In this document: one piece after another, positions 26,916 through 34,326 of the stretch | Numbering within the stretch: position 1 is the stretch's first letter | Layout of the letters: each line of letters begins with the position of its first letter | Source: Butyrivibrio sp. AE2015 | GTDB taxonomy: Bacteria > Bacillota > Clostridia > Lachnospirales > Lachnospiraceae | NCBI RefSeq assembly: GCF_000420825.1 | Contig: NZ_ATVR01000005.1 | Location: forward strand, 62,001-126,000 | DNA length: 64,000 nt | Direction of reading: 5' to 3' | Program-made: the position numbers and the translations under genes | Notes under the pieces: model-generated | The model's database searches: none | Told to the model about the DNA's origin: nothing | Seen by the model: the letters and a program-made list of their open reading frames with translations, nothing else

Positions 26916-28529
26916 TTAAAAGTCAAAATCATCGCCTGGCTTAAGCGGAATATCAAAATCATCCTTAAGGGCCTGTTCGATCTCTTTTCTATCAATGGAG
27001 ATCGTTCCCTCAAATTTAGGCATCTTCATTCTTGGTGCCTCATCTCGTTCGCCCAAATCCGCTTCTGTTTCCATAGGAAGTACCATTCCTTCCGGCACAA
27101 AGCGCTGTTCTTCTTTGACTTCTTTTTCCTTTGTTATAACTTCACTAACTTTTTTATTCACTATTTCTTTTGCAATATCCTCAATTTCTTCCTTGCCCTC
27201 ATCAGCATCGTCAGCGCTTTCTTCAGCTGCCTCTGCCTGTGTTTCCTCCTGTTCTATATTCTCTTCATCCACTATCACAATAAGTCCATCATCTTCCGGA
27301 GATACTGTAATAAGGCTGACTACGCAGGCAAGTACGAAGCCATAGAATATAGTGACCATTATCTGAGAATTCATCTGTGTAGCTCCCATAAAAGGAACTG
27401 TCAGATAAATAATAAGCATAGATAAAAGCCATGGAGAGATTCTGTCAATCTTTCTGTTTTTCCAAAATCCAATGATAATACCGGACATGGCGATAACAGT
27501 AATAAGATATATGATCTTATAATCCGTATAGATCATGAAAAGGCTAAAAGTATTAAGATTCTTAAAATAATATGTAGCCCATTTCACTAATGTATTAAGC
27601 GTATTTTCAGGTCCAAGTTCCTGGATGATCATTCCAAAGAAACTACATACGCCACCAAGTAAAACAAATACTAATTTAAACAGCCCACTCTTTAACTGCT
27701 GACCGACAATAAACAGAATGGAGAAAACAAATGGTGCAATAGTAAAAAGTGTTCCGGCATCTGTATAGCCCATAAAGCCAATTACAGCACCAACAATCAG
27801 GTACCAAATGATCCAAACTCTTGATATAAAGTGTCCACGGTATGTGCCTCTCAAAAGCGCCGCTATCAAAAAGAGTTCTACAGAGAACATTGCGTAAAAA
27901 AGATTGTCAGTTCCAAGAGAAGGTATTCTGAACCTGTCAACAAATATCGGCATAAATGAAACAAAGGAAGCAAAAACAATAGACGGAAGGCTTCCTAATA
28001 ACATTTTTACCGAAGCCGATGAAAACAGGATAAAAATGCAGAATGAAACAATCTCAAAGAACAGCGCAACGTTTATGTCATTACCTGTAAGAAAAAGGAT
28101 ACCTCTGAGAATAAAGGTGTATACGATAGACAACAGATCATTTTCGGGAGTTACATTTGTGCCGCCGATCACAGCATTTTCATAAAGAGAAAGCTTACCT
28201 GAAACTTCAAGAGCCCCATTGGCACAGACCTTCATCCTTAAAATGAATGCACTGGCAACTATGATTCCCAGCAAAAGCCCATAAAGAATGTGAAAAAGGT
28301 TTTCTCTTGAAGCAACCCCATCTTCAATGCTGTCATATAACTTTCCAAAAAACACCATCAGCACTGACATCAAAAGAATTCCCAGAACCGTCAGAACTGC
28401 TGTATACATTATTTTTTTATCAGACGGAAAAAGTCCTAAAAAGAAGCTGGAACTCGCTACCATCACCACATCAAAAATAATAAACAAAGCCCAGATGCAA
28501 TACGCTGGCCACATACGTTTCAATTTCAT
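26916..28529 (-). CDS. Polytopic membrane protein with acidic cytoplasmic tail, GT-C-like
   Basis: A 537-residue protein with about 11-12 hydrophobic helices over residues 1-400, with a loop ENAVIGGTNVTPENDLLSIVYTFILRG after TM3 resembling the first outer loop of GT-C glycosyltransferases. The C-terminal 130 residues are soluble and strikingly Glu-rich (ENIEQEETQAEAAEESADDADEGKEEIEDI), ending with a short conserved-looking PLKPGDDFDF. No catalytic DxD or family could be assigned with certainty. The start at 28529 is chosen because GGGGGAG lies 7 bases upstream; the frame extends to 28553. It follows yebC by 40 bases. A role in cell-wall polymer assembly is only a guess. Confidence 0.78.
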   Translation of the reverse strand: MKLKRMWPAYCIWALFIIFDVVMVASSSFFLGLFPSDKKIMYTAVLTVLGILLMSVLMVFFGKLYDSIEDGVASRENLFHILYGLLLGIIVASAFILRMKVCANGALEVSGKLSLYENAVIGGTNVTPENDLLSIVYTFILRGILFLTGNDINVALFFEIVSFCIFILFSSASVKMLLGSLPSIVFASFVSFMPIFVDRFRIPSLGTDNLFYAMFSVELFLIAALLRGTYRGHFISRVWIIWYLIVGAVIGFMGYTDAGTLFTIAPFVFSILFIVGQQLKSGLFKLVFVLLGGVCSFFGMIIQELGPENTLNTLVKWATYYFKNLNTFSLFMIYTDYKIIYLITVIAMSGIIIGFWKNRKIDRISPWLLSMLIIYLTVPFMGATQMNSQIMVTIFYGFVLACVVSLITVSPEDDGLIVIVDEENIEQEETQAEAAEESADDADEGKEEIEDIAKEIVNKKVSEVITKEKEVKEEQRFVPEGMVLPMETEADLGERDEAPRMKMPKFEGTISIDRKEIEQALKDDFDIPLKPGDDFDF

Positions 28530-28569
28530 TTTAGGACTCCCCCCGCCTATCAAATATTAAAAATAATAA

Positions 28570-29307
28570 TTATTCGTCTGCCTCTTCCCAGTTATGGTAA
28601 ACAGCCTGAACATCATCGTCCTCATCAAGAAGATCAAGGATTCTCTGAAGGTACTTAACTGTATCAGCATCTGTTACAGATACGTAGTTCTGAGGAATCA
28701 TTGTTACTTCTGCTGAAACAGACTCAACATTCTCTCTGCCGAGTGCCTCAACTACAGGCTGGAAATTCTCAGGAGAAGTAAGGATCTCATAGCTGTCCTC
28801 TTCCTCATTGAAATCATCAGCGCCTGCATCAAGAACAAGCATCATAAGGTCATCAGAAGACATTTTGCACTCTTCTTTATCAATAATGATCTGACCTTTC
28901 TTATCGAACATGTAAGATACACATCCAGGTGTTCCAACATTACCATTTCCCTTAGTGAATGCACTCTTAACATTTGAAGCTGTTCTGTTCTGGTTGTCTG
29001 TAAGTGCCTCAACAATGATAGCTGTTCCGCCAGGGCCATATCCTTCATAAGTAATATTCTTGTAATCAACTGCTCCGTCAGCACCTGAAGCCTTCTTGAT
29101 TCCACGATCAATTGTATCGTTAGGCATGTTGTTTGCCTTAGCCTTTGCAATAACCTGTGCAAGCTTAAAGTTGTTAGCTGGATCTGGTCCACCTTCCTTT
29201 ACTGCAACGGCAATTTCTCTACCGATAATAGTAAAAATCTTTCCCTTTGCTGCATCATTCTTTTCTTTTTTGTGCTTGATGTTAGCAAATTTTGAATGTC
29301 CTGACAT
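28570..29307 (-). CDS. yebC: YebC/PmpR-family regulatory protein (TACO1 family)
   Basis: Cytoplasmic protein of the YebC/TACO1 family, known as transcription regulators and, more recently, as translation factors that help ribosomes at proline stretches. The signature start MSGHSKFANIKHKKEKNDAAKGKIFT is followed by RGIKKASG and the DUF28 core YEGYGPGGTAIIVEALTDNQNRTASNVKSAFTKGNG-type landmarks (GPGGTAIIVEALTDN, GTPGCVSYMFDKKG). 245 residues is normal. AAAGGAAG precedes the ATG. It follows the CBS-domain gene by 25 bases. Confidence 0.96.
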   Translation of the reverse strand: MSGHSKFANIKHKKEKNDAAKGKIFTIIGREIAVAVKEGGPDPANNFKLAQVIAKAKANNMPNDTIDRGIKKASGADGAVDYKNITYEGYGPGGTAIIVEALTDNQNRTASNVKSAFTKGNGNVGTPGCVSYMFDKKGQIIIDKEECKMSSDDLMMLVLDAGADDFNEEEDSYEILTSPENFQPVVEALGRENVESVSAEVTMIPQNYVSVTDADTVKYLQRILDLLDEDDDVQAVYHNWEEADE

Positions 29308-29332
29308 AAAAACTTCCTTTCATAATAATTAA

Positions 29333-30403
29333 CTATTTTGCTATTTCTAATTCTTTTTCCTCACTGCCCGCCTCATCTTCCGGAAGCTTGGTCATAAGAA
29401 CGCTCTGGATCATATGATTCTGTACAGAAAGGATCTTGAAATTATAGCCTTCAACTGAAGTATCAAATTCTTCGTCACTTTCCGGTATCCTGTCCAATTT
29501 GGAAATAAGATAACCGTTTATTGTTTCAAACTCAGAATCCTCAAAAGAGATCTCAAATTTCTTTTCAAGGACTTCCAATGGAGTCATACCATCGACGATA
29601 AATTCGCCTCTGTTCTTGGTAGGTTTAATATAGTTCTCATCCTCATCATATTCATCAAGGATATTGCCTACTATTTCCTCTAAGATATCCTCCATGGACA
29701 CAAGTCCTGCAGTCTGGCCATATTCATCAATTACTATGACCATCTGAGTCTTAGATGACTGCATGCTATGAAAAAGAGAATCAATGTTCCTTGTCTCAGG
29801 TACAAATTTAGGCTGACGAAGAAGACCTTTTATCTTCCTTATAGGAAGCTCCTCATCTGTTTCCTCTGAGAGCTTTTTCATGGCATCTCTTATATGCATT
29901 ATTCCAATAATATGGTCAATATCATCAAGATATACAGGGAATCGGCTGTTATTGGTCTCCATCATGAAGTTAACAGCTTCTTTAAGGGTCATGTTTGCAT
30001 CGATAGCCACCATGGCATTTCTATTTGTCATGATATCCTGAGCTTCCTTATCTGAGAGCTCAAAAATATTGGAGATCATATCTGCTTCTGACTCCAGGAT
30101 AACGCCATGTTCCTGTCCTTCTGTAACCATGGACTTGATCTCTTCCTCAGTCACATCCGAAAGGCTGGCATCACCGCGATCTCCGCACAAATACAAAATG
30201 GCTTTATAAAAAACATTGATAAGAAAGCCTTCGATACTTGTGGCATCATCATTAAAAAACTTAAACACCCTGATATTCTCTTCTTTTTCCATTTCATCGC
30301 CCTTGAAGTGCCATACAACGCGGAAAATGGAATGAATAAGTATATCAATAAAAAGAACTATAAGTACTGCAATAAAAATGACAGAAGGCAAGCCTTCGTC
30401 CAT
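29333..30403 (-). CDS. CBS-pair/CorC_HlyC membrane protein without DUF21 domain
   Basis: A 356-residue hemolysin-like (CNNM/CorC-related) protein. One N-terminal TM helix (about 4-24, LPSVIFIAVLIVLFIDILIH), then a regulatory stretch TEEEIKSMVTEGQEHGVILESEADMI, two CBS domains (about 125-245) that bind adenosine nucleotides in this family, and a C-terminal CorC_HlyC domain (about 260-345, GEFIVDGMTPLEVLEK). The usual four-helix DUF21 transport domain is missing, so it resembles CorC rather than a full transporter. The start at 30403 follows a perfect AGGAGG; the frame also runs upstream to 30442. Family members act in Mg2+/Co2+ efflux or divalent-cation homeostasis. Confidence 0.88.
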   Translation of the reverse strand: MDEGLPSVIFIAVLIVLFIDILIHSIFRVVWHFKGDEMEKEENIRVFKFFNDDATSIEGFLINVFYKAILYLCGDRGDASLSDVTEEEIKSMVTEGQEHGVILESEADMISNIFELSDKEAQDIMTNRNAMVAIDANMTLKEAVNFMMETNNSRFPVYLDDIDHIIGIMHIRDAMKKLSEETDEELPIRKIKGLLRQPKFVPETRNIDSLFHSMQSSKTQMVIVIDEYGQTAGLVSMEDILEEIVGNILDEYDEDENYIKPTKNRGEFIVDGMTPLEVLEKKFEISFEDSEFETINGYLISKLDRIPESDEEFDTSVEGYNFKILSVQNHMIQSVLMTKLPEDEAGSEEKELEIAK

Positions 30404-30460
30404 AATCAATCCTCCTACCTGCAAAAAGACGCATAATATCAAATTAAACTATAACACATT

Positions 30461-31909
30461 TTAGTTTTCTCTATCAAGCCTGTCAATTTCCGCCTTTATT
30501 GTGCTGTCATAAATGCCATCCTTCTCTTTTTCTGACATAGGAAGATCTTCATAAGGGACAAGCAGATGATGCTTTCTGCGGCTGTTATCCCTCTTCTCAG
30601 CAAAGGTCCAATGATTGATCAGGTGGAATCTGCTCCATCTGATATGCTCGATTCTCCAGGCATCCTCACTGTCCTCATCCATAATGCCATCATTTTTAAG
30701 GCGCTTTTCGATCCAGTAGTGATCTGCTCTTGCTATGCTTGAACTCTTTTTAAATCCATCAAGTTTCTTCCACTCGTCTTCCATCTCTTTTTCATAATCA
30801 GAAGGCGCAGTCCTGTTGCTGTATCTAAGTGCGTAGTCATAGTTAAAGAGCTTACCCTGTCTATAGAGCTTTTCACTCTTTACATTATTTTCAGTGAGAA
30901 TATTCTCCATATCACCAAAGACCATGATCTTATCTGTTTCATAAATATCGGCGTAACTTATCTTTTCATCTGAATAGCAATGGATCTCAGCAAGAGGATT
31001 AACATAAAGAACTTTTTGGATAAAATCGATCTGGTCTTCTTTTTCAGTGTAGATAAGCCTGTCCATGTCAGCAAGAATATCCATTTCCATATCCCATGGA
31101 TTCTCATGAACAATGATCTTATCATTATTCTCAGTTGAAAGATTCTTCAAAAAGTCTGCTCTTGAGCCTTCTATCCCCCAGAGATGATACTCAAACGAGT
31201 GCTTTAAACCGTAGATATTATTAAGATATCCATATTTAAAAATGGCAAATGCTATATCACCTGAACCTACTATAGCTATCTTATAGTTGTCATCCCTGTT
31301 GTCGTACAGATTATTCTTTTTCCAATAGTCTCTGGCCATAAGGTCATTAACATTAAAGAAATGCATCTGGGTATTAATAAGATTGCCAGCTCCTAAAAGT
31401 GATGAATCAATACTGTTCATCATCATGTATACATTCTTATTGGATAAAGCCTTAGCATTCTGGCTGACAAATCTTATGCTCTCTGCATCATCTGAAAGCA
31501 TAAGAATATGATCCTTTACTCTCTCAGGCTTTGAAAACTCGTAAGCCACATAGCCATGTTTTAAAGTTTTACCCAATGCTCTTCCCAGCTCGTTATCTGT
31601 GTAAACTACTGTTGCATCCTTTGAAAACCTTGAAAAGAAATGCTCAATCTTATAAAATGCGTATTTTACAAAACTCAAAATAATGCCGGCTGTAACTACA
31701 ACGGCAGCTATTTTTGAGAACAGTATTATTGGTGTTTCATAGTCAGTTACAGGGTTTACAAAATAAATCGCCATAGCTGCGTAGATTACCTGAAATACAT
31801 TCAACTCCCCGGACTGTGCATAACCTATGCATGCAAGAATAAAAGGAACCAGCCCTGCCAAATATTTTATCCATGGATATTTTTCCAAAAGCTTCTTTAC
31901 TATTTTCAT
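30461..31909 (-). CDS. Membrane Rossmann-fold protein with C-terminal RyR domain
   Basis: A 482-residue protein. Two or three hydrophobic helices lie at about 17-31, 38-52 and 60-84. A TrkA-N-like segment (about 98-180) and a second Rossmann-like nucleotide fold follow, opening with IAIVGSGDIAFAIFKYG (211-227). The C-terminus (about 418-480) matches the ryanodine-receptor RyR repeat: H and W of EHIRW (422, 425), HWTF, RDNSRRKHHLLVPYEDLP and SEKEKD line up with the H..W, GW.YG, RDD...K.HP.LVPF..LP..EK pattern. Bacterial RyR domains are known, often with ion channels and nucleotide-sensing folds. GGTGG precedes the ATG. Role unknown; a membrane sensor or channel regulator is inferred. Confidence 0.82.
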   Translation of the reverse strand: MKIVKKLLEKYPWIKYLAGLVPFILACIGYAQSGELNVFQVIYAAMAIYFVNPVTDYETPIILFSKIAAVVVTAGIILSFVKYAFYKIEHFFSRFSKDATVVYTDNELGRALGKTLKHGYVAYEFSKPERVKDHILMLSDDAESIRFVSQNAKALSNKNVYMMMNSIDSSLLGAGNLINTQMHFFNVNDLMARDYWKKNNLYDNRDDNYKIAIVGSGDIAFAIFKYGYLNNIYGLKHSFEYHLWGIEGSRADFLKNLSTENNDKIIVHENPWDMEMDILADMDRLIYTEKEDQIDFIQKVLYVNPLAEIHCYSDEKISYADIYETDKIMVFGDMENILTENNVKSEKLYRQGKLFNYDYALRYSNRTAPSDYEKEMEDEWKKLDGFKKSSSIARADHYWIEKRLKNDGIMDEDSEDAWRIEHIRWSRFHLINHWTFAEKRDNSRRKHHLLVPYEDLPMSEKEKDGIYDSTIKAEIDRLDREN

Positions 31910-31976
31910 ACACCCACCTTTTCCGGCTAAACGCCACCTTTAACCTTATCATTTAAAAGAGACTTCTTCAAGACTC

Positions 31977-32005
31977 TCGACACCTTTTCGTTTTTCATAT
32001 AAAAT
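31977..32005 (+). promoter_or_regulatory. Promoter of the J-domain membrane protein gene
   Basis: TCGACA (31977-31982) and TAAAAT (32000-32005) are spaced by 17 bases, each matching 5 of 6 consensus positions of a sigma-A promoter. It lies in the 137-base divergent gap between the RyR-domain gene and the J-domain gene, 41 bases before the latter's ATG. Confidence 0.5.
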
Positions 32006-32046
32006 TTTCTTTGTGTGGGGATTTAGGGTAAGGAGTTTTAGTAATT

Positions 32047-33249
32047 ATGGTTTCTTTTTTAATGATGGCCGTTAATGCCATCTCAAGTATTGTTGTTTCA
32101 GTATTAAAAGCATTTTTCTCAATGCTTTCCTGGTTTATAAAAGCTTATGTCAGATTTCTTAAGCTGTTTTTCTGTATTCTTCCTGTTACATCAATTTCAT
32201 TTTTTCTATTACTATGTATAAACGTGTTTCTGCTCTTTGGAGGAAACTTCGGTCTATTATCTATTGGAAGCGGGCCGGATTCTCAGATTCAGGCGCCCCA
32301 CTCCCTTGACATCCAGGGCAGTGACCTGAATATTCCTGAGGAGATGGTAAAAGAGGCCAACAACAGTTTTACAAAAAATAACTATGTTGTTACTTCCTTT
32401 TACAACGATATCAGAACCTGGTGGATCGAATCGGTTTACTCATACAAAGGTGCTCCACTTTATATTTTCCTTTTGATACTTACCATCATAATGATAATCC
32501 CGGTTGGAACTATTCTTCTTTCCATCTCAGTATTCATGTCATTTAGCAAGATAATTTTCTTCTGTATCATTGCAGATGCCGTAATTTACGTTTTAAGAGC
32601 CATAATTGGCAAAGGCTTTTTAACCCAGGCTCTCGATCGCTACTACCGTCTTTTCCCCGATGCAGGCAAAAGACATTATGAAAAAGACTATGAGAAATGG
32701 CTCAAGAACAGATCCTATGCCGATTCCGAGGATGAACACGATCATCACCGCAGTAAAAGAGCCTCATTCTATGAAGATGATGATTATGAAGATGAAAACT
32801 ACGAATACGAGGATTACGATGAGGATTATGATGAGGACTATGATGAAGACTATGATGAAGACTACGCCGAAGAATATGATGATGAATATGATGAAGATTA
32901 CGATGAAGACTATGATGAAAGTGATACATATGGAGAAGATGATGTAGACTACGATGACGAGTCTGATGATAATTACGATGATATAGATAATGACGAGTAT
33001 AACTATAACAACTCAGGCAATGGCAAAAGATACAATAATTCAAAACACAATAAGAACACTAATGGTAGCGCTACACAAGCTGCATCAAGTTCATTCGACT
33101 TCTTTGCCGGTTGTACTACAAAAGAAAGCGTTGATAAAAAATACAAGTCTCTCGTAAAACTCTACCATCCTGATAACATGGACGGTGACACTGCTGCTCT
33201 TCAAGAAATAAATGTCCAGTACGATAAAGCTAAACGGAAATTTTCATAA
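32047..33249 (+). CDS. Membrane protein with acidic tandem repeat and C-terminal J domain
   Basis: A 400-residue plus-strand protein. Helices near 5-40 and 43-75 and again 137-190 anchor it in the membrane. Residues about 242-330 are an extreme Asp/Glu/Tyr repeat (units DYDE). The C-terminal 45 residues form a J-domain helix II/III with the HPD tripeptide at 374-376 (VKLYHPDNMDGD), so it should stimulate a DnaK/Hsp70 at the membrane. AAGGAG lies 11 bases before the ATG. It is one of few plus-strand genes here and is divergent from the RyR-domain gene. No full DnaJ features (G/F, zinc finger) exist, so it is a type III J protein. Partner and client are unknown. Confidence 0.85.
   Translation: MVSFLMMAVNAISSIVVSVLKAFFSMLSWFIKAYVRFLKLFFCILPVTSISFFLLLCINVFLLFGGNFGLLSIGSGPDSQIQAPHSLDIQGSDLNIPEEMVKEANNSFTKNNYVVTSFYNDIRTWWIESVYSYKGAPLYIFLLILTIIMIIPVGTILLSISVFMSFSKIIFFCIIADAVIYVLRAIIGKGFLTQALDRYYRLFPDAGKRHYEKDYEKWLKNRSYADSEDEHDHHRSKRASFYEDDDYEDENYEYEDYDEDYDEDYDEDYDEDYAEEYDDEYDEDYDEDYDESDTYGEDDVDYDDESDDNYDDIDNDEYNYNNSGNGKRYNNSKHNKNTNGSATQAASSSFDFFAGCTTKESVDKKYKSLVKLYHPDNMDGDTAALQEINVQYDKAKRKFS
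32815..32925 (+). repeat. 12-base tandem repeat encoding DYDE units
   Basis: About nine imperfect copies of gatgaagactat-type units (variants gatgaggattat, gatgaatatgat) run through the acidic region of the J-domain protein. Units stay in frame, so slippage would change the length of the DYDE tract in steps of four residues. Confidence 0.8.
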
Positions 33250-33270
33250 ACAGACAGTTAAGATGAAATA

Positions 33271-33320
33271 ATGCGCCTTGTTTTCTGTTTTGAATAAACA
33301 TGAGAGAAAGCAAGGCGCAT
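33271..33320. other. Long stem-loop between convergent genes
   Basis: Sixteen-base arms (33271-33286 with 33305-33320, atgcgccttgttttct/agaaagcaaggcgcat) pair with one G-U, and the loop can fold further (gttt/aaac). It lies between the ends of the convergent J-domain and hydrolase genes. Neither side has a strong T-run, so termination is plausible but not typical; it may instead protect transcript ends. Confidence 0.5.
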
Positions 33321-33369
33321 GCACTCGCAAAAATATAGTTTAATTTTTAAATAATACCTTTTCTCATAT

Positions 33370-34257
33370 TCATCTCTCCCCAATAAAATCAATCATAGTC
33401 GTAATGACAAATTCCTTACCTGCATCATCAAGTTCTGAATAGCTGTGTCCTGAATTAGGCAAAGAATAAAAGACTGCACTTCCTTCGCTTCGCTTATTAT
33501 AGGCATCAATCTGGTTCTTTCCGCCCTCATATGCAAAGTCCTGCTCGCCATTAAATAATATTACATCCCCGGTATATCCTTTTATCTTTTCGAATGGTTC
33601 ATCGGAATCATTTTCGGGAATGTATGTTTCATCATCCTCTTCTCGCGCCATCATTTGCTCATTTATTCCAGTTGACAAAAGAATCAGTCCTGCTATTTCA
33701 TTATGACTTGCAGCAACAAATGAAGATGTTACTCCTCCGTAGCTTTCGCCAAATAGAAAAATCCTATCGGTGTCTACATAATCCAATGTTTTTACCTTGG
33801 CAAGTACAGTTTCAAGATCAGTCATTCTTGATGTGTAATGAGCTGGAAACAGCTTACTTCCCTCGCTTTTCGCTCCGCTTTTATTTCCACCACAACATTC
33901 AAAAGAAAAAGCAGCTATCTTTTCCTTCGCAAGTCTTGAATATATGGCATAAAAATTTGTAGCATAACCACTTTGACCATGTGTATATATAACAACCGGT
34001 ACTTTTTCACCATCAGCAATTCCAGTTGGTTTCGTTTCAACTGAATAGATGTGTCGTCCTGTCACGCTATTTTCCAAGTAATATTCAGTAGATTCAAAAT
34101 CATCATTCTTCTCAAGACTTCTCCCCTCTGTAAACCAAGGAGTATTTGCTTTTACTGCCTTTGAATTTTCCGGTGATGCTTTGCTGCCACAAGCCATACT
34201 GTTAAACGAAATGAATACTATAACTAAAAATAAAACTACCCAATTTCCTTTTTTCAT
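33370..34257 (-). CDS. Secreted lipoprotein alpha/beta hydrolase
   Basis: A 295-residue surface hydrolase. Signal peptide with lipobox NSMAC (Cys near 23). The mature part is an alpha/beta hydrolase: oxyanion strand VPVVIYTHGQSG, nucleophile elbow LFGESYGG with the Ser, acid LFNGEQDF and histidine NSGHSYSEL, so a complete Ser-Asp/Glu-His triad is visible. Such enzymes act as esterases, acyl hydrolases or peptidases outside the cell. GGGG lies 7 bases before the ATG. A second, related hydrolase lies at 38041-38913 on the other side of the GH3 gene; the two look paralogous. Substrate unknown; deacylation of sugars or host/plant esters fits the GH3 context. Confidence 0.88.
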   Translation of the reverse strand: MKKGNWVVLFLVIVFISFNSMACGSKASPENSKAVKANTPWFTEGRSLEKNDDFESTEYYLENSVTGRHIYSVETKPTGIADGEKVPVVIYTHGQSGYATNFYAIYSRLAKEKIAAFSFECCGGNKSGAKSEGSKLFPAHYTSRMTDLETVLAKVKTLDYVDTDRIFLFGESYGGVTSSFVAASHNEIAGLILLSTGINEQMMAREEDDETYIPENDSDEPFEKIKGYTGDVILFNGEQDFAYEGGKNQIDAYNKRSEGSAVFYSLPNSGHSYSELDDAGKEFVITTMIDFIGER

Positions 34258-34280
34258 CTTTTCACCCCAATATTTAAACT

Positions 34281-34313
34281 AAAAGTCCCAAAAATTACAT
34301 TTTTGAGACTTTT
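34281..34313 (-). terminator. Probable terminator after the GH3 gene
   Basis: Fourteen-base arms with one mismatch (34281-34294 with 34300-34313, aaaagtcccaaaaa/tttttgagactttt) around a 5-base loop, 14 bases beyond the GH3 stop on the minus strand. The A/T feet serve as the U-tract. Confidence 0.6.
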
Positions 34314-34326
34314 AATTCATATTATA

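Noticed and set aside
26688..27425. 245-codon plus-strand open frame over the M16 and membrane protein junction
   Set aside because: Spans two real minus-strand genes and an intergenic gap; composition is typical of a shadow frame.
32702..33043. His/Arg-rich open frame on the minus strand across the acidic repeat
   Set aside because: It is the complement of the DYDE codons of the J-domain gene; low complexity, no ribosome site.
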